From CBEUVQ01 sp965546615 (GTDB lineage: Bacteria > Bacillota > Desulfotomaculia > Desulfotomaculales > Desulfohalotomaculaceae), in assembly GCA_965546615.1 (NCBI GenBank), contig CBEUVQ010000014.1:1-50275 (forward strand): a stretch of 50,275 bases of DNA, read 5' to 3'. Every line of letters starts with the position of its first letter. Positions within the stretch are counted from its first letter, which is position 1. Shown one piece after another: positions 41,060-49,237 of the stretch. Position numbers and translations under genes: made by a program. The notes under the pieces are model-generated. The model worked only from the letters and a program-made list of their open reading frames with translations, was not told where the DNA came from and did no database searches.

Positions 41060-41260
41060 ATGGGTGTAGCTGAAGCCGTTAAGGAATTTGGAGTAAAAGA
41101 TTGGGGCCCTGGAATTTGGGTTAGATGCTGCTGCTTACTTTTAGCAGGCTTCATTATCGGTATCGCATTATTCTTCTGCGGATTACTTGACTGGAAACTG
41201 CTAGGTGTATGGCTGTTCTTAATGCTCGCAATTTCTTGCTGCTGTGGTTTCTTCTGCTAG
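41060..41260 (+). CDS. small cysteine-rich membrane protein, unknown
   Basis: The 66-residue protein has two hydrophobic helices, about 24-44 and 46-66, with three clusters of Cys (CCC at 23-25, C at 40, CCC plus C in the last ten residues). The ATG follows AAGGAGG. The Cys near the membrane edges could be acylated, metal-binding or disulfide-forming. It is not recognised. A terminator-like hairpin follows. Confidence 0.65.
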   Translation: MGVAEAVKEFGVKDWGPGIWVRCCCLLLAGFIIGIALFFCGLLDWKLLGVWLFLMLAISCCCGFFC

Positions 41261-41292
41261 TTAACGATTAAGTGATGTGGTAGTCTAACCGG

Positions 41293-41323
41293 AAAGGGCT
41301 ACACGTTAGTGTAGCCCTTTAAA
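41293..41323 (+). terminator. hairpin after the Cys-rich gene
   Basis: AAAGGGCTACAC (41293-41304) pairs with GTGTAGCCCTTT (41309-41320). The stem is perfect with a short T end. Confidence 0.7.
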
Positions 41324-41349
41324 CTACCGTCGCTTGGGAAGGAGTGAAG

Positions 41350-41928
41350 ATGATGGAGGGAAAGAAGGTTAACGTTACAGACACGGTAGAAAAATTGTTG
41401 GCGAGAATTGAAGCTTACCAAAAAGAAAAAAGTCATGATGTCGAGCTGGCATCGGAAATATTTGATAAGCTGGACCGGCTTGTTCAAACAATGTCCCGTT
41501 TGGAAGCACAGCGCGGTGCGGAATCTAAACTTGTTGAAAAAGTAGAAATGATGACAAAACATGTTGATAAAATAATGCAAACTCAAGAAAAACGGGAAAA
41601 ACAGATAGAATTTGAAGAAACGGTGCGCAAAGTTTTGCATGGCGCCAAAATAACCGGTAAAGTGATTGAAACAGTTGCCGGCAGTGCCGATGTAATGTTT
41701 GATACCATTGCGCGGCTGTTAAAAGAAGATCATAAAGGCGGTTCGCTGAAAGAAAAATCTTCCGGGGAGGATTTTGACATTGCTGCACTGTTAAAACCTT
41801 TGAACTCATTAATTCAAGGCTTTGCTTCTGTAGGAAACAGTGCAAATAAAAAAGACAGCGGTTACAGTGCCGACAGCAAAACAACAACCGGTATAAGCAG
41901 TAATCAAGCTGCTGAAAGTTCAAAATAG
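41350..41928 (+). CDS. coiled-coil hypothetical protein
   Basis: The 192-residue protein has heptad-rich charged helices (about 10-95). The middle, VRKVLHGAKITGKVIETVAG, is followed by a Ser/Lys-rich tail. The ATG at 41350 has AAGGAG six bases upstream. No family was recognised. It precedes the subtilisin-like protease by 13 bases and is probably co-transcribed with it. Confidence 0.6.
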   Translation: MMEGKKVNVTDTVEKLLARIEAYQKEKSHDVELASEIFDKLDRLVQTMSRLEAQRGAESKLVEKVEMMTKHVDKIMQTQEKREKQIEFEETVRKVLHGAKITGKVIETVAGSADVMFDTIARLLKEDHKGGSLKEKSSGEDFDIAALLKPLNSLIQGFASVGNSANKKDSGYSADSKTTTGISSNQAAESSK

Positions 41929-41941
41929 CCGAGGATAAAAA

Positions 41942-43054
41942 ATGGAAAAAATTGTTTTGTTTAAAAGACCGGTCTTTCACCGGGGCGGTATGTCACCTCT
42001 CTTGACGCGCCTTTTAAGCAGATCCGGTGCGAAAAATATAAAACCGCTGTCATTTGTAAATGGTATTGTCTGCCAACTGCCAAGTGAATTGGAGAGAATT
42101 ATTGAAGCTGATCCGGAAGTGCTGGCAGTGGAGGACAATGTGCAAATTAAGCTTAGGCCTGTGAAAGTTGAGCGTTTATGGCCGTTTTTTGGGAAACCCC
42201 AAAATAAAGAACAGATGATACCTTGGGGCGTTGATCGGATTGGTGCCAGTTCTGTATGGAACGAGACCAGAGGCGAAAATACCAGAGTAGCGGTGATGGA
42301 CAGTGGAATAGATTTAGACCACCCTGATTTAGTGAATAATATTAAGGGAGGAATAAATGTTTTAAACCAAAGTAAAGACCCCGATGATGACAACGGTCAC
42401 GGTACTCATGTTGCCGGAACTATAGCCGCTGAAGATAATAATACCGGTGTTGCCGGTGTTGCTCCTAAGGCCCATCTGTTTGCCGTGAAAGTAATAGATC
42501 AGGACGGTGCCGGTTCATTAGCAGAAATTATCAACGGACTGGATTGGTGCATTAAAAATAAAATGCAGGTGGTAAACTTAAGCGTTGGCACAGATAAACA
42601 AAGTCTTAGCTTAAGGATGGCTGTTCAAAGGGCTGCAGAGGCTGGTTTGATTATGATAGCCGCCGCCGGAAATGACGGCAGCAGCAATTCGGTTGATTAT
42701 CCCGGCGCATACCCGGAAGTAATTGCGGTGGGTGCTGTTGACCGGCAAAATCGCATTGCTTCTTTTTCCAGCCGTGGTCCGGAGGTTACTGTGGTAGCCC
42801 CCGGAACAGAAGTATACTCAACTTCTCCCGGTGCGTCATATCAACGGCTGAGCGGTACATCTATGGCTGCACCCCATGTAACCGGTCTGGTCAGTTTAGC
42901 TGTTAAAATGAAGCCTTATATCAGGCTTAACGATGTATTTTATCTGCTGCAGAAAAGCAGCCAAAAGTTGTCTCGGGTAACCGCGGAGGATCAGGGTTAC
43001 GGCTTGGTAAATGCCCGACAGCTCCTGGCTGTGCTGCGAAATATAAGGGCCTAA
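41942..43054 (+). CDS. subtilisin-like serine protease without signal peptide
   Basis: This 370-residue family S8 protease has the complete triad: Asp120 in VMDSGID, His153 in NGHGTHVAGT and Ser307 in SGTSMAAPH, with oxyanion Asn244 in AAGNDG. The first 95 residues look like an inhibitor-type propeptide, with no signal peptide, as in intracellular subtilisins and the clostridial Csp germination proteases. The ATG follows GAGGATAA. It is likely to act in the cytoplasm or the spore. It could be a Csp-like germination protease, but lacks any decisive feature. Confidence 0.88.
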   Translation: MEKIVLFKRPVFHRGGMSPLLTRLLSRSGAKNIKPLSFVNGIVCQLPSELERIIEADPEVLAVEDNVQIKLRPVKVERLWPFFGKPQNKEQMIPWGVDRIGASSVWNETRGENTRVAVMDSGIDLDHPDLVNNIKGGINVLNQSKDPDDDNGHGTHVAGTIAAEDNNTGVAGVAPKAHLFAVKVIDQDGAGSLAEIINGLDWCIKNKMQVVNLSVGTDKQSLSLRMAVQRAAEAGLIMIAAAGNDGSSNSVDYPGAYPEVIAVGAVDRQNRIASFSSRGPEVTVVAPGTEVYSTSPGASYQRLSGTSMAAPHVTGLVSLAVKMKPYIRLNDVFYLLQKSSQKLSRVTAEDQGYGLVNARQLLAVLRNIRA

Positions 43055-43070
43055 GCAGGCAATATTTGAC

Positions 43071-43113
43071 ATCCTAAGTGGACACTGTTAAAAGCAGCAC
43101 TTAGGATTTTTTT
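43071..43113 (+). terminator. terminator of the subtilisin gene
   Basis: ATCCTAAGTG (43071-43080) pairs with CACTTAGGAT (43098-43107), followed by T7. Confidence 0.9.
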
Positions 43114-43197
43114 GTATCAAATTAACCGGAATAATTTTTGTCTGACGTGAAGAAACTACTTTTATAACAATGAACAAAACATCGGGGGTGACTAATC

Positions 43198-43413
43198 TTG
43201 CCGCAAGAAACTTTTAAAGTAGGCGGTTTATTTACCAAAGAAGATAAAAATGAAATTGAAACTTATTTAAAACAAATCGACGGTGTGAAAAGAGTAGAGG
43301 CAAATATTAATGACAAAACAGTAAATATTGACTTTGATTCGGCTGTGGTGGATTCGGGCTGGTTAAAAGAAACACTGCAGTCGTTGGGACATGACACCAG
43401 CGTATTGAGTTAA
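43198..43413 (+). CDS. HMA-like small protein without metal-binding CxxC
   Basis: The 71-residue protein has the length and beta-alpha-beta pattern of a heavy-metal-associated domain. The segment GGLFTKEDKNEIETYLKQID corresponds to the metal loop and first helix, and the middle reads VKRVEANINDKTVNIDFD. Where HMA domains have CxxC it has none, so it should not bind copper in the usual way. The TTG start follows GGGGGTG. It is followed by the YdcZ-type gene with an overlap of one base. Confidence 0.65.
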   Translation: MPQETFKVGGLFTKEDKNEIETYLKQIDGVKRVEANINDKTVNIDFDSAVVDSGWLKETLQSLGHDTSVLS

Positions 43414-43862
43414 TGGGCGGTCGGATTATAGCTTTGTTGATTGCTGCCCTGTCAGGCGTAACCATGGCTCTGCAAGGTACGTTAAACGCTGCTTTGGGTA
43501 AAGTTGTCGGATTGTGGGAAGCAACCATGATTGTGCACGCTGTCGGGGCGGTAATTGTGGCGCTGATGGTTTTTGTTTTTAAAATGGGTGTTTTTGATTT
43601 GGGAAAATGGGCTGCCGCCCCTTGGTATACATATTTAGGCGGATTGCTCAGTGTAATCATTATATATGCAGTGGCACGCAGCATACCAAAAGCAGGAGTT
43701 GCTCCGGCAACTACCGCCATTATAGTCGGCCAGGTTTTTACAGCCGGATTAATCGATCATCTCGGCCTTTTTGGAATGCAGCGCATTCCGTTCAATATCT
43801 ATCGGGTCATCGGAGTGCTGTTAATGGCTGGCGGTGCCTGGTTGATCCTCTTTAGAAAGTAG
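43413..43862 (+). CDS. YdcZ-type (DUF606) DMT-superfamily membrane transporter
   Basis: The 149-residue protein has about five hydrophobic segments, half the size of the usual ten-helix DMT transporters, so it would act as a dimer or paired half-transporter. It has the repeated-start motif of the family (SGVTMALQGTLNAALGK). The ATG overlaps the TAA of the HMA-like gene (TAATG), so translation is coupled. The substrate is unknown. Confidence 0.82.
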   Translation: MGGRIIALLIAALSGVTMALQGTLNAALGKVVGLWEATMIVHAVGAVIVALMVFVFKMGVFDLGKWAAAPWYTYLGGLLSVIIIYAVARSIPKAGVAPATTAIIVGQVFTAGLIDHLGLFGMQRIPFNIYRVIGVLLMAGGAWLILFRK

Positions 43863-43893
43863 GCATCTCTGCAGCAGGCAGAGATGCCTTTTT
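43861..43893 (+). terminator. terminator of the HMA-like/YdcZ pair
   Basis: AGGCATCTCTGC (43861-43872) pairs with GCAGAGATGCCT (43878-43889), followed by T residues. It also lies at the tail of the convergent L,D-transpeptidase gene. Confidence 0.9.
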
Positions 43894-43895
43894 CT

Positions 43896-44693
43896 TCAGC
43901 GGCGGGGATGCCATCTAAAACCCGGCGGACGCGCTTTGGCGGGAATTAAAATTTTTTGTCCCGGAAAGAGGGCATTGTGATCGGCAAAATCGTTGATTTC
44001 CAGAAGACGCTGTATAGGGAGGCCGCAGCTGCGGGCAATTGACCACAGCGTGTCACCGGGGCGGACGGTATAAATAAAATGCGGCGGTTCCGCTGAAACA
44101 GATTCCGCCTGATGTTGTTCCGGTGCGGGAAGTTCGGCAGTGGATTGGGTATTGGCGGACATTTCATTGTTTTCCGCGTTTTCCTCTTTTTTTTCGGCGT
44201 CCTCGTCTTCCTCGGCAGAAAGCCGCGGGATTTCTTCGCTGTGAGTGCTTGCTTCGTCAGTTGTTGTTTTCGGGGGTTCAGTATGTTCGTTTTTTTCTTC
44301 GTTTAGCGGTGTTAAATTAATTTCTTCTGCATTATCTGTAATTAATACCGGGGTTTTTAAACTAACTAAAGAAAATAATTCTTCGACATCGCTGTTATAC
44401 ATCCGGATGCAGCCGTTGGAAATACTTTTGCCGACAGAAGAAGGGATATTGGTGCCGTGAATGCCGTAATGGCCGTTGGGTATCGACAGACCCAACCAGC
44501 GGGTTCCCAATCCGTTTCCGGGGTTAAGGATTTTGGTAACGATTTTAAATTCACCGGTGGGCGTGGGAGTAGACGGCTTGCCTACCGCAATGGGATAACT
44601 GTTAACCAGTTTGGCCCGCTCATAGAACTGCAGTTTTTTTAATGCCGTATTCACTAACAAAAATTTAGCTGCCCGAAAATCAGACTTCAACAA
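43896..44693 (-). CDS. L,D-transpeptidase (YkuD) with C-terminal LysM
   Basis: This peptidoglycan cross-linking enzyme has 265 residues on the minus strand. The N-terminal YkuD domain (about 12-118) has His79 in YGIHGTN and nucleophile Cys95 in SNGCIRMYN. An acidic linker rich in Glu, Asn, Thr and Ala follows (about 120-210). The C-terminal LysM domain (about 211-255) has YTVRPGDTLWSIA. There is no obvious signal peptide, which is odd for a wall enzyme but known in spore-associated ones. TTG 44693 has GGAGGA eight bases upstream. Confidence 0.9.
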   Translation of the reverse strand: MLKSDFRAAKFLLVNTALKKLQFYERAKLVNSYPIAVGKPSTPTPTGEFKIVTKILNPGNGLGTRWLGLSIPNGHYGIHGTNIPSSVGKSISNGCIRMYNSDVEELFSLVSLKTPVLITDNAEEINLTPLNEEKNEHTEPPKTTTDEASTHSEEIPRLSAEEDEDAEKKEENAENNEMSANTQSTAELPAPEQHQAESVSAEPPHFIYTVRPGDTLWSIARSCGLPIQRLLEINDFADHNALFPGQKILIPAKARPPGFRWHPRR

Positions 44694-44745
44694 TTTATAA
44701 ATCCTCCTTTTAACAGCTGTTAAGTTTCAATAAACTGCGGTATCA

Positions 44746-44773
44746 TTGGTTATATTATGAATATATGTACAAT
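44746..44773 (+). promoter_or_regulatory. candidate ispE promoter
   Basis: TTGGTT (44746-44751), 16 bases and TACAAT (44768-44773). It lies 126 bases before ispE in the divergent gap. Confidence 0.4.
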
Positions 44774-44899
44774 TAGGCAAAATATTCCAACATTTGCTTA
44801 AAGAGAAAAAGCGGCTCTGATTATTAGGAGGAAAACAGCAGTGTAAAAGCCAATATTTAGATAATTAAATAATTATTATTGTCAGGAGGAAATAATTAG

Positions 44900-45757
44900 T
44901 TGGAAGTTATATATAAAGCATATGCCAAAATAAATCTGACATTAAAGGTTTTAAGAAAGCGCTTGGACGGTTATCATGAAATAGAAACAATTATGCAGAC
45001 ACTCGCTCTGCACGATGAATTGATTTTTGAAAATTCTAATAACGGGGTATCCTTGTCGGTAGAAGGTAATGCTCCTGCCGGCAGAGATAATTTAATCTAC
45101 AAGGCGGCGGAATTGCTGCGCGGGTACTCAGGATGCAATCAAGGTGCGAAAATAACTCTTATCAAACGCATTCCGATGGCTGCCGGTTTGGCGGGAGGTT
45201 CCGGTGACGCGGCAGCAGCTTTGTTGGGATTAAATAAACTCTGGGGCTTGAACTTACAGCTGCCGGAGCTGATGCACTTAGGAGAAAAAATCGGATCAGA
45301 TGTACCGTTTTGCCTGCTTGGAGGCACTGTACTTGCCAAAGGAAGGGGCGAAAAATTGACGCCGCTGCCGGAAACACCGGAACTTGGTATCGTGCTGATT
45401 AAACCTTTTTTTGGCGTTTCCACCGCTGAGGTGTACCGGCGTTTTGCACAGGCTTCTTTAAAAAAGAGACCGAATACCGAAGCGATGATAGCGGCCATTA
45501 AGCAAAAAAACATTCAAAAAATAGCTGAAAACCTGGCTAATGATTTAGAATACGTTACATTAGAAATGCATCCCGAGCTGAAACAGATAAAAGAGGCCGC
45601 ATGCCGGGCGGGAGCAAGAGGGGTGCTGATGTCCGGCAGCGGCCCGACAATTTTTGCACTTGCCGACAGCAGATTAGAAGCTGATAAGTTAGCCGATCGA
45701 CTAAATTGTCCAAATGCTGAAATAATAGTTACTAATATCAAAAATAGAGGATATTAA
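44900..45757 (+). CDS. ispE: 4-diphosphocytidyl-2-C-methyl-D-erythritol kinase
   Basis: IspE phosphorylates CDP-methylerythritol in the MEP isoprenoid pathway. It has 285 residues, with AYAKINLTLKVLRKRLDGYHEI at the start and the GHMP ATP motif PMAAGLAGGSGDAAAAL (about 93-109). The C-terminal GHMP motif GARGVLMSGSGPTIFAL is present. It starts with TTG after AGGAGG. In Bacillus the yabG-ispE interval holds veg and sspF, which are not present here. Confidence 0.96.
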   Translation: MEVIYKAYAKINLTLKVLRKRLDGYHEIETIMQTLALHDELIFENSNNGVSLSVEGNAPAGRDNLIYKAAELLRGYSGCNQGAKITLIKRIPMAAGLAGGSGDAAAALLGLNKLWGLNLQLPELMHLGEKIGSDVPFCLLGGTVLAKGRGEKLTPLPETPELGIVLIKPFFGVSTAEVYRRFAQASLKKRPNTEAMIAAIKQKNIQKIAENLANDLEYVTLEMHPELKQIKEAACRAGARGVLMSGSGPTIFALADSRLEADKLADRLNCPNAEIIVTNIKNRGY

Positions 45758-45810
45758 CAGTTTTAGGTATAATATACATAAAAAGATAAGCTGTAAGGGA
45801 GGGTGGGTTT

Positions 45811-46509
45811 ATGACTGATCGACCGCGTTTAGTGCCGGTTAAGTTAGATAACTATAAACCTTTAAGGGAAATTGTTTTTGAAACGATGCGTGATGCTATC
45901 CTCACCGGAAGGCTCAGCCCCGGTGAGCGGTTAATGGAAATACAAATAGCAGAGGAAATGGGTGTAAGCAGAACGCCGGTAAGAGAGGCAATAAGAAAGC
46001 TGGAACTGGAAGGCTTTGTTGTGATGGTTCCGCGCAAAGGAGCTTATGTTGCCGGCATTTCAATGAAAGACATTGTTGATGTTTTTGAAGTGCGGGCGGC
46101 GCTGGAAGCATTGGCGGCAAGCTTAGCGGCGGAACGGATTACTGACGAAGAACTGGACGAATTGGAGCGTTCTATTGTATCAATTTCCGAAGTGTCTTCC
46201 GGAGAAAATATCGATCCGGTGGTAGAGCAGGATACCGGCTTTCACGATATCATTTATAAAGCAAGCCGCAATAAAAAACTGATTCAATTTATTACTAATT
46301 TGAAGGAACAGCTGCAGCGCTTTCGGGCTACATCTTTGGCTTCTCCCGGTCGCTCGAAAAAAGCGGTGGAAGAGCATAAACAAATTGTGGAGGCTCTGGC
46401 GGCACGCAATGCCAAACAAGCTGCCAAATTAGCCCAAATACATATTGAAAATGCCGAAAATACTATGTTGGAAGCGATTAAGCAGAAAAAGGAGAATGAG
46501 GATGCATGA
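45811..46509 (+). CDS. GntR family transcriptional regulator (FCD type)
   Basis: The 232-residue repressor has an N-terminal winged helix (about 18-80, with IAEEMGVSRTPVREAIRKLELEGF) and a C-terminal FCD effector domain (about 90-215, with FEVRAALEALAA). The effector is unknown. It overlaps the next gene by four bases (ATGA). It lies where Bacillus has purR. The ATG follows GGGAGGGTGG. Confidence 0.92.
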   Translation: MTDRPRLVPVKLDNYKPLREIVFETMRDAILTGRLSPGERLMEIQIAEEMGVSRTPVREAIRKLELEGFVVMVPRKGAYVAGISMKDIVDVFEVRAALEALAASLAAERITDEELDELERSIVSISEVSSGENIDPVVEQDTGFHDIIYKASRNKKLIQFITNLKEQLQRFRATSLASPGRSKKAVEEHKQIVEALAARNAKQAAKLAQIHIENAENTMLEAIKQKKENEDA

Positions 46510-47264
46510 TCGATGCCCTGGTGCTTGCCGGCAGTCCTAATGACGGTATGCTGAAAGAATGCAGTGATGCTGATTTTGAAGCATTAATTGCCATCGGTAA
46601 ACGTACCATGGTGGAGTATGTGGTTGAAGCTTTGCTGCATTCAAAGAACATAAACAGGATTTTGGTGGTAGGCCCGGAGGAATTAACGGAAGTATTTTCC
46701 CCGGCGGGTATTGAAGTAATTAATCCACAAAGTACCTTGATGAACAACATTGCCTTTGGGGTAAAACATTTGCCGCAGTCGGAACAAATTTTGGTAGCTA
46801 CATCTGATATACCTTTGATTACCGCTGAAGCAATCGATGATTTTTTGCGCTTATGCCGCTTGAATAAAGCGGACCTTTACTTTCCGGTGATACCGCAGCA
46901 GGCGGTAAATAATAAATTCCCGTCGGTGAAGCGAACTTATGTAAACTTAAAAGAAGGCACTTTTACCGGTGGAAATGTATTTTTAGTGAATCCCGGTGTA
47001 GTATCAAGGTGTTTGGAAGTAGGGCAGAGGTTGGTGGAAGCGAGAAAAAGTCCGATAAGGTTGTGCAAAATTATTGGATTGGGATTTCTTGCCAAGTATT
47101 TACTTCGCCGCTTAAGTCTGGCGGAGGCGGAACAAAAAGTTTCCCAACTTTTAGGTATTAACGGAAAGGCGGTTATTTGCAAGTACCCTGAGGTAGGAGT
47201 TGATGTAGATAAGCCCAGCGACTTAAAAATAGTAAGCAAAACACTGGGAATAAATAACTGTTAA
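46506..47264 (+). CDS. nucleotidyltransferase-like protein (MobA/GlmU-like fold)
   Basis: The 252-residue protein resembles NTP transferase domains: MIDALVLAGSPNDG at the start and VATSDIPLITAEAIDDF, which carries an Asp. The classical LAGGxGxRM motif is altered (LAGSPNDGML), so the nucleotide site is diverged. GGNVFLVNPG is seen in related sugar and cofactor nucleotidyltransferases. The substrate is unknown. The gene overlaps the GntR gene by four bases, so the two are translationally coupled. Confidence 0.8.
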   Translation: MIDALVLAGSPNDGMLKECSDADFEALIAIGKRTMVEYVVEALLHSKNINRILVVGPEELTEVFSPAGIEVINPQSTLMNNIAFGVKHLPQSEQILVATSDIPLITAEAIDDFLRLCRLNKADLYFPVIPQQAVNNKFPSVKRTYVNLKEGTFTGGNVFLVNPGVVSRCLEVGQRLVEARKSPIRLCKIIGLGFLAKYLLRRLSLAEAEQKVSQLLGINGKAVICKYPEVGVDVDKPSDLKIVSKTLGINNC

Positions 47265-47396
47265 TTATTTTTTTAATAATTGCAAAAATTATAAGGAATA
47301 ATTTACTAAAAAGACTGGAAAATAGAAGGACTTTTCAATAAAATGCAGAAAATAACCCTAATTAAGTAAAATGACAGAAGGTGGTGAAGAGCGTAA

Positions 47397-47666
47397 ATGC
47401 AGGTAACTGATGTACGTATTCGCAAAATTCTACTCGACGGCAAAATGAAAGCAATAGTATCTGTAACACTGAATGATATGTTTGTCATTCACAATGTCAA
47501 AGTGGTTGAAGGGCAAAACGGGTTATTCGTAGCTATGCCCAGCAGTAAAACCCCAAGCGGTGAATATCGCGACATTGCACATCCGATTAATTCGCAGGCC
47601 AGAGAAATTATTCAAACTGCGGTACTGGAAGCTTACGAAGCAGCTGTACATACTCAGGCAATGTAA
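47397..47666 (+). CDS. spoVG: SpoVG, RNA/DNA-binding regulator
   Basis: SpoVG is a small nucleic-acid-binding regulator that affects sporulation septum timing and other processes. It has 89 residues starting MQVTDVRIRKIL. The core segment DIAHPINSQAREIIQ is conserved. AGAAGGTGGTG precedes the ATG at 47397. The order spoVG-glmU-prs is classical. Confidence 0.97.
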   Translation: MQVTDVRIRKILLDGKMKAIVSVTLNDMFVIHNVKVVEGQNGLFVAMPSSKTPSGEYRDIAHPINSQAREIIQTAVLEAYEAAVHTQAM

Positions 47667-47687
47667 AATATTTTTACTTCAGAATAT

Positions 47688-47710
47688 AAGGGAGCTTAGG
47701 CTCCCTTTTT
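47688..47710 (+). terminator. terminator of spoVG
   Basis: GGGAGC (47690-47695) pairs with GCTCCC (47700-47705), followed by T5. Confidence 0.85.
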
Positions 47711-47849
47711 GGCGTTTTTTAAATTGAATTGTCGAAAGAATACAACTTTAAGGATTATATAGCTCAAAAATGTCAAAATATAGAGGAATACAGTATTCTG
47801 TGTTGAATGTATTACGTGGTCTAAATTCATGTTAAAGGAGGGTTCCCGA

Positions 47850-49211
47850 ATGCGGCTTGCAGCTGTGGTTTTAGCAGCAGGAAAAGGTACCAGGATGAAA
47901 TCCGCACTGCCAAAGGTTTTGCACCAGGTAGGCGGCAAGCCGATGTTGGGACATGTTCTGGATGCACTGGCAAAAAGCGGTGTTGAAAAAACCGTTGTAG
48001 TTGCCGGTCACGGTGCAGAAAGAGTGAAAGCATATATTGGAGAAAAGGCGGAGGTGGTTTACCAGGAGCAGCAGCTGGGAACTGCCCATGCGTTAATGCA
48101 GGCGGCCGATGCTTTGCAATCTTTCCCGGGACATGTGCTGGTAGTATGTGGTGATACCCCGCTGATTACACCGGAAACGCTGCAAATGCTTTTCCAAAGG
48201 CATGTCGGGCAAAATGCGTCTGCCACTGTGTTGACTGCATTGGTCGACGATCCCACCGGGTACGGGCGGATTATACGTGATCACACCGGTCGGGTTGAGC
48301 GGATTGTGGAGCAGAAAGATGCCACACCGGAAGAATTAGCAGTAAAAGAAATTAACACCGGTTTTTATTGCTTTGCAGCTGCCGGTTTGTTTGCTGCTTT
48401 AGAAAAAATATCTGCCGCCAATGCTCAGGGAGAATATTACCTGACAGATATAATTAAGGTGTATAACGAACAAAATAAGGTTGTGGCGGCATGCAGCTGT
48501 GCGGACTTCAATGAGGTAATGGGCGTTAATGACCGCCGCCAGCTGGCCGCCGCCGCTAAAGTTATGCGTTTAAGAGTATTGGACAGGCTGATGGATGAAG
48601 GGGTCACTGTTGTTGATCCGGAAACCACATATGTAGACAGTACCGTTGCAGTTGACAGTGATACTGTTTTATATCCGGGGACCATTTTGGAAGGCAGCAC
48701 CGTTATTGGCAGCTCCTCTCAAATTGGACCGAATACGCGGATTGTAAACAGCAGAATCGGAGCAAACTGCCGACTGCAGTATTCGGTAGTGTTGGAAAGT
48801 AAAATCGATAATGAATGTACTGTAGGACCTTTTGCATATATTCGCCCGCAGACCGAATTAGGTGCCGGTGTTAAGGTTGGCGATTTTGTAGAGATTAAGA
48901 AAAGTACTGTTGGCAGCAGCAGTAAAATACCCCATTTATCTTATATAGGGGATGCATTGATCGGTCAAGGGGTTAATATTGGTGCCGGAACAATCACATG
49001 TAATTATGACGGCGAGCAGAAGCATCTTACTGAAATAGATGATCATGCTTTTATTGGCAGCAACAGCAATTTGGTTGCTCCCGTTAAAATCGGGGCCAAC
49101 GCTGTAATTGCAGCAGGTTCAACCATTACAGAAAATGTTCCTGCTGATTCACTGGGATTAGCCAGACAGCGTCAAGTTAACAAAGAGGGATGGACAAAAA
49201 AGAATAAATAA
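47850..49211 (+). CDS. glmU: bifunctional GlcNAc-1-P uridyltransferase / GlcN-1-P acetyltransferase
   Basis: GlmU makes UDP-GlcNAc for peptidoglycan. It has 453 residues. The N-terminal uridyltransferase domain has LAAGKGTRM (8-16), QQLGTAHAL and the Asp of CGDTPLI. The C-terminal left-handed beta helix has hexapeptide repeats, HLSYIGDA, GAGTITCNYDG and the end region AGSTITENVP. The ATG at 47850 follows GGAGG. An upstream in-frame ATG (47829) lies before that site. Confidence 0.98.
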   Translation: MRLAAVVLAAGKGTRMKSALPKVLHQVGGKPMLGHVLDALAKSGVEKTVVVAGHGAERVKAYIGEKAEVVYQEQQLGTAHALMQAADALQSFPGHVLVVCGDTPLITPETLQMLFQRHVGQNASATVLTALVDDPTGYGRIIRDHTGRVERIVEQKDATPEELAVKEINTGFYCFAAAGLFAALEKISAANAQGEYYLTDIIKVYNEQNKVVAACSCADFNEVMGVNDRRQLAAAAKVMRLRVLDRLMDEGVTVVDPETTYVDSTVAVDSDTVLYPGTILEGSTVIGSSSQIGPNTRIVNSRIGANCRLQYSVVLESKIDNECTVGPFAYIRPQTELGAGVKVGDFVEIKKSTVGSSSKIPHLSYIGDALIGQGVNIGAGTITCNYDGEQKHLTEIDDHAFIGSNSNLVAPVKIGANAVIAAGSTITENVPADSLGLARQRQVNKEGWTKKNK

Positions 49212-49237
49212 TGCAGCAAATTTTGGAGGTAAAGTAA

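Noticed and set aside
44112..44642. Several plus-strand frames opposite the L,D-transpeptidase
   Set aside because: The minus-strand frame has a full catalytic motif, a LysM domain and a strong ribosome site. The plus frames have no such support.
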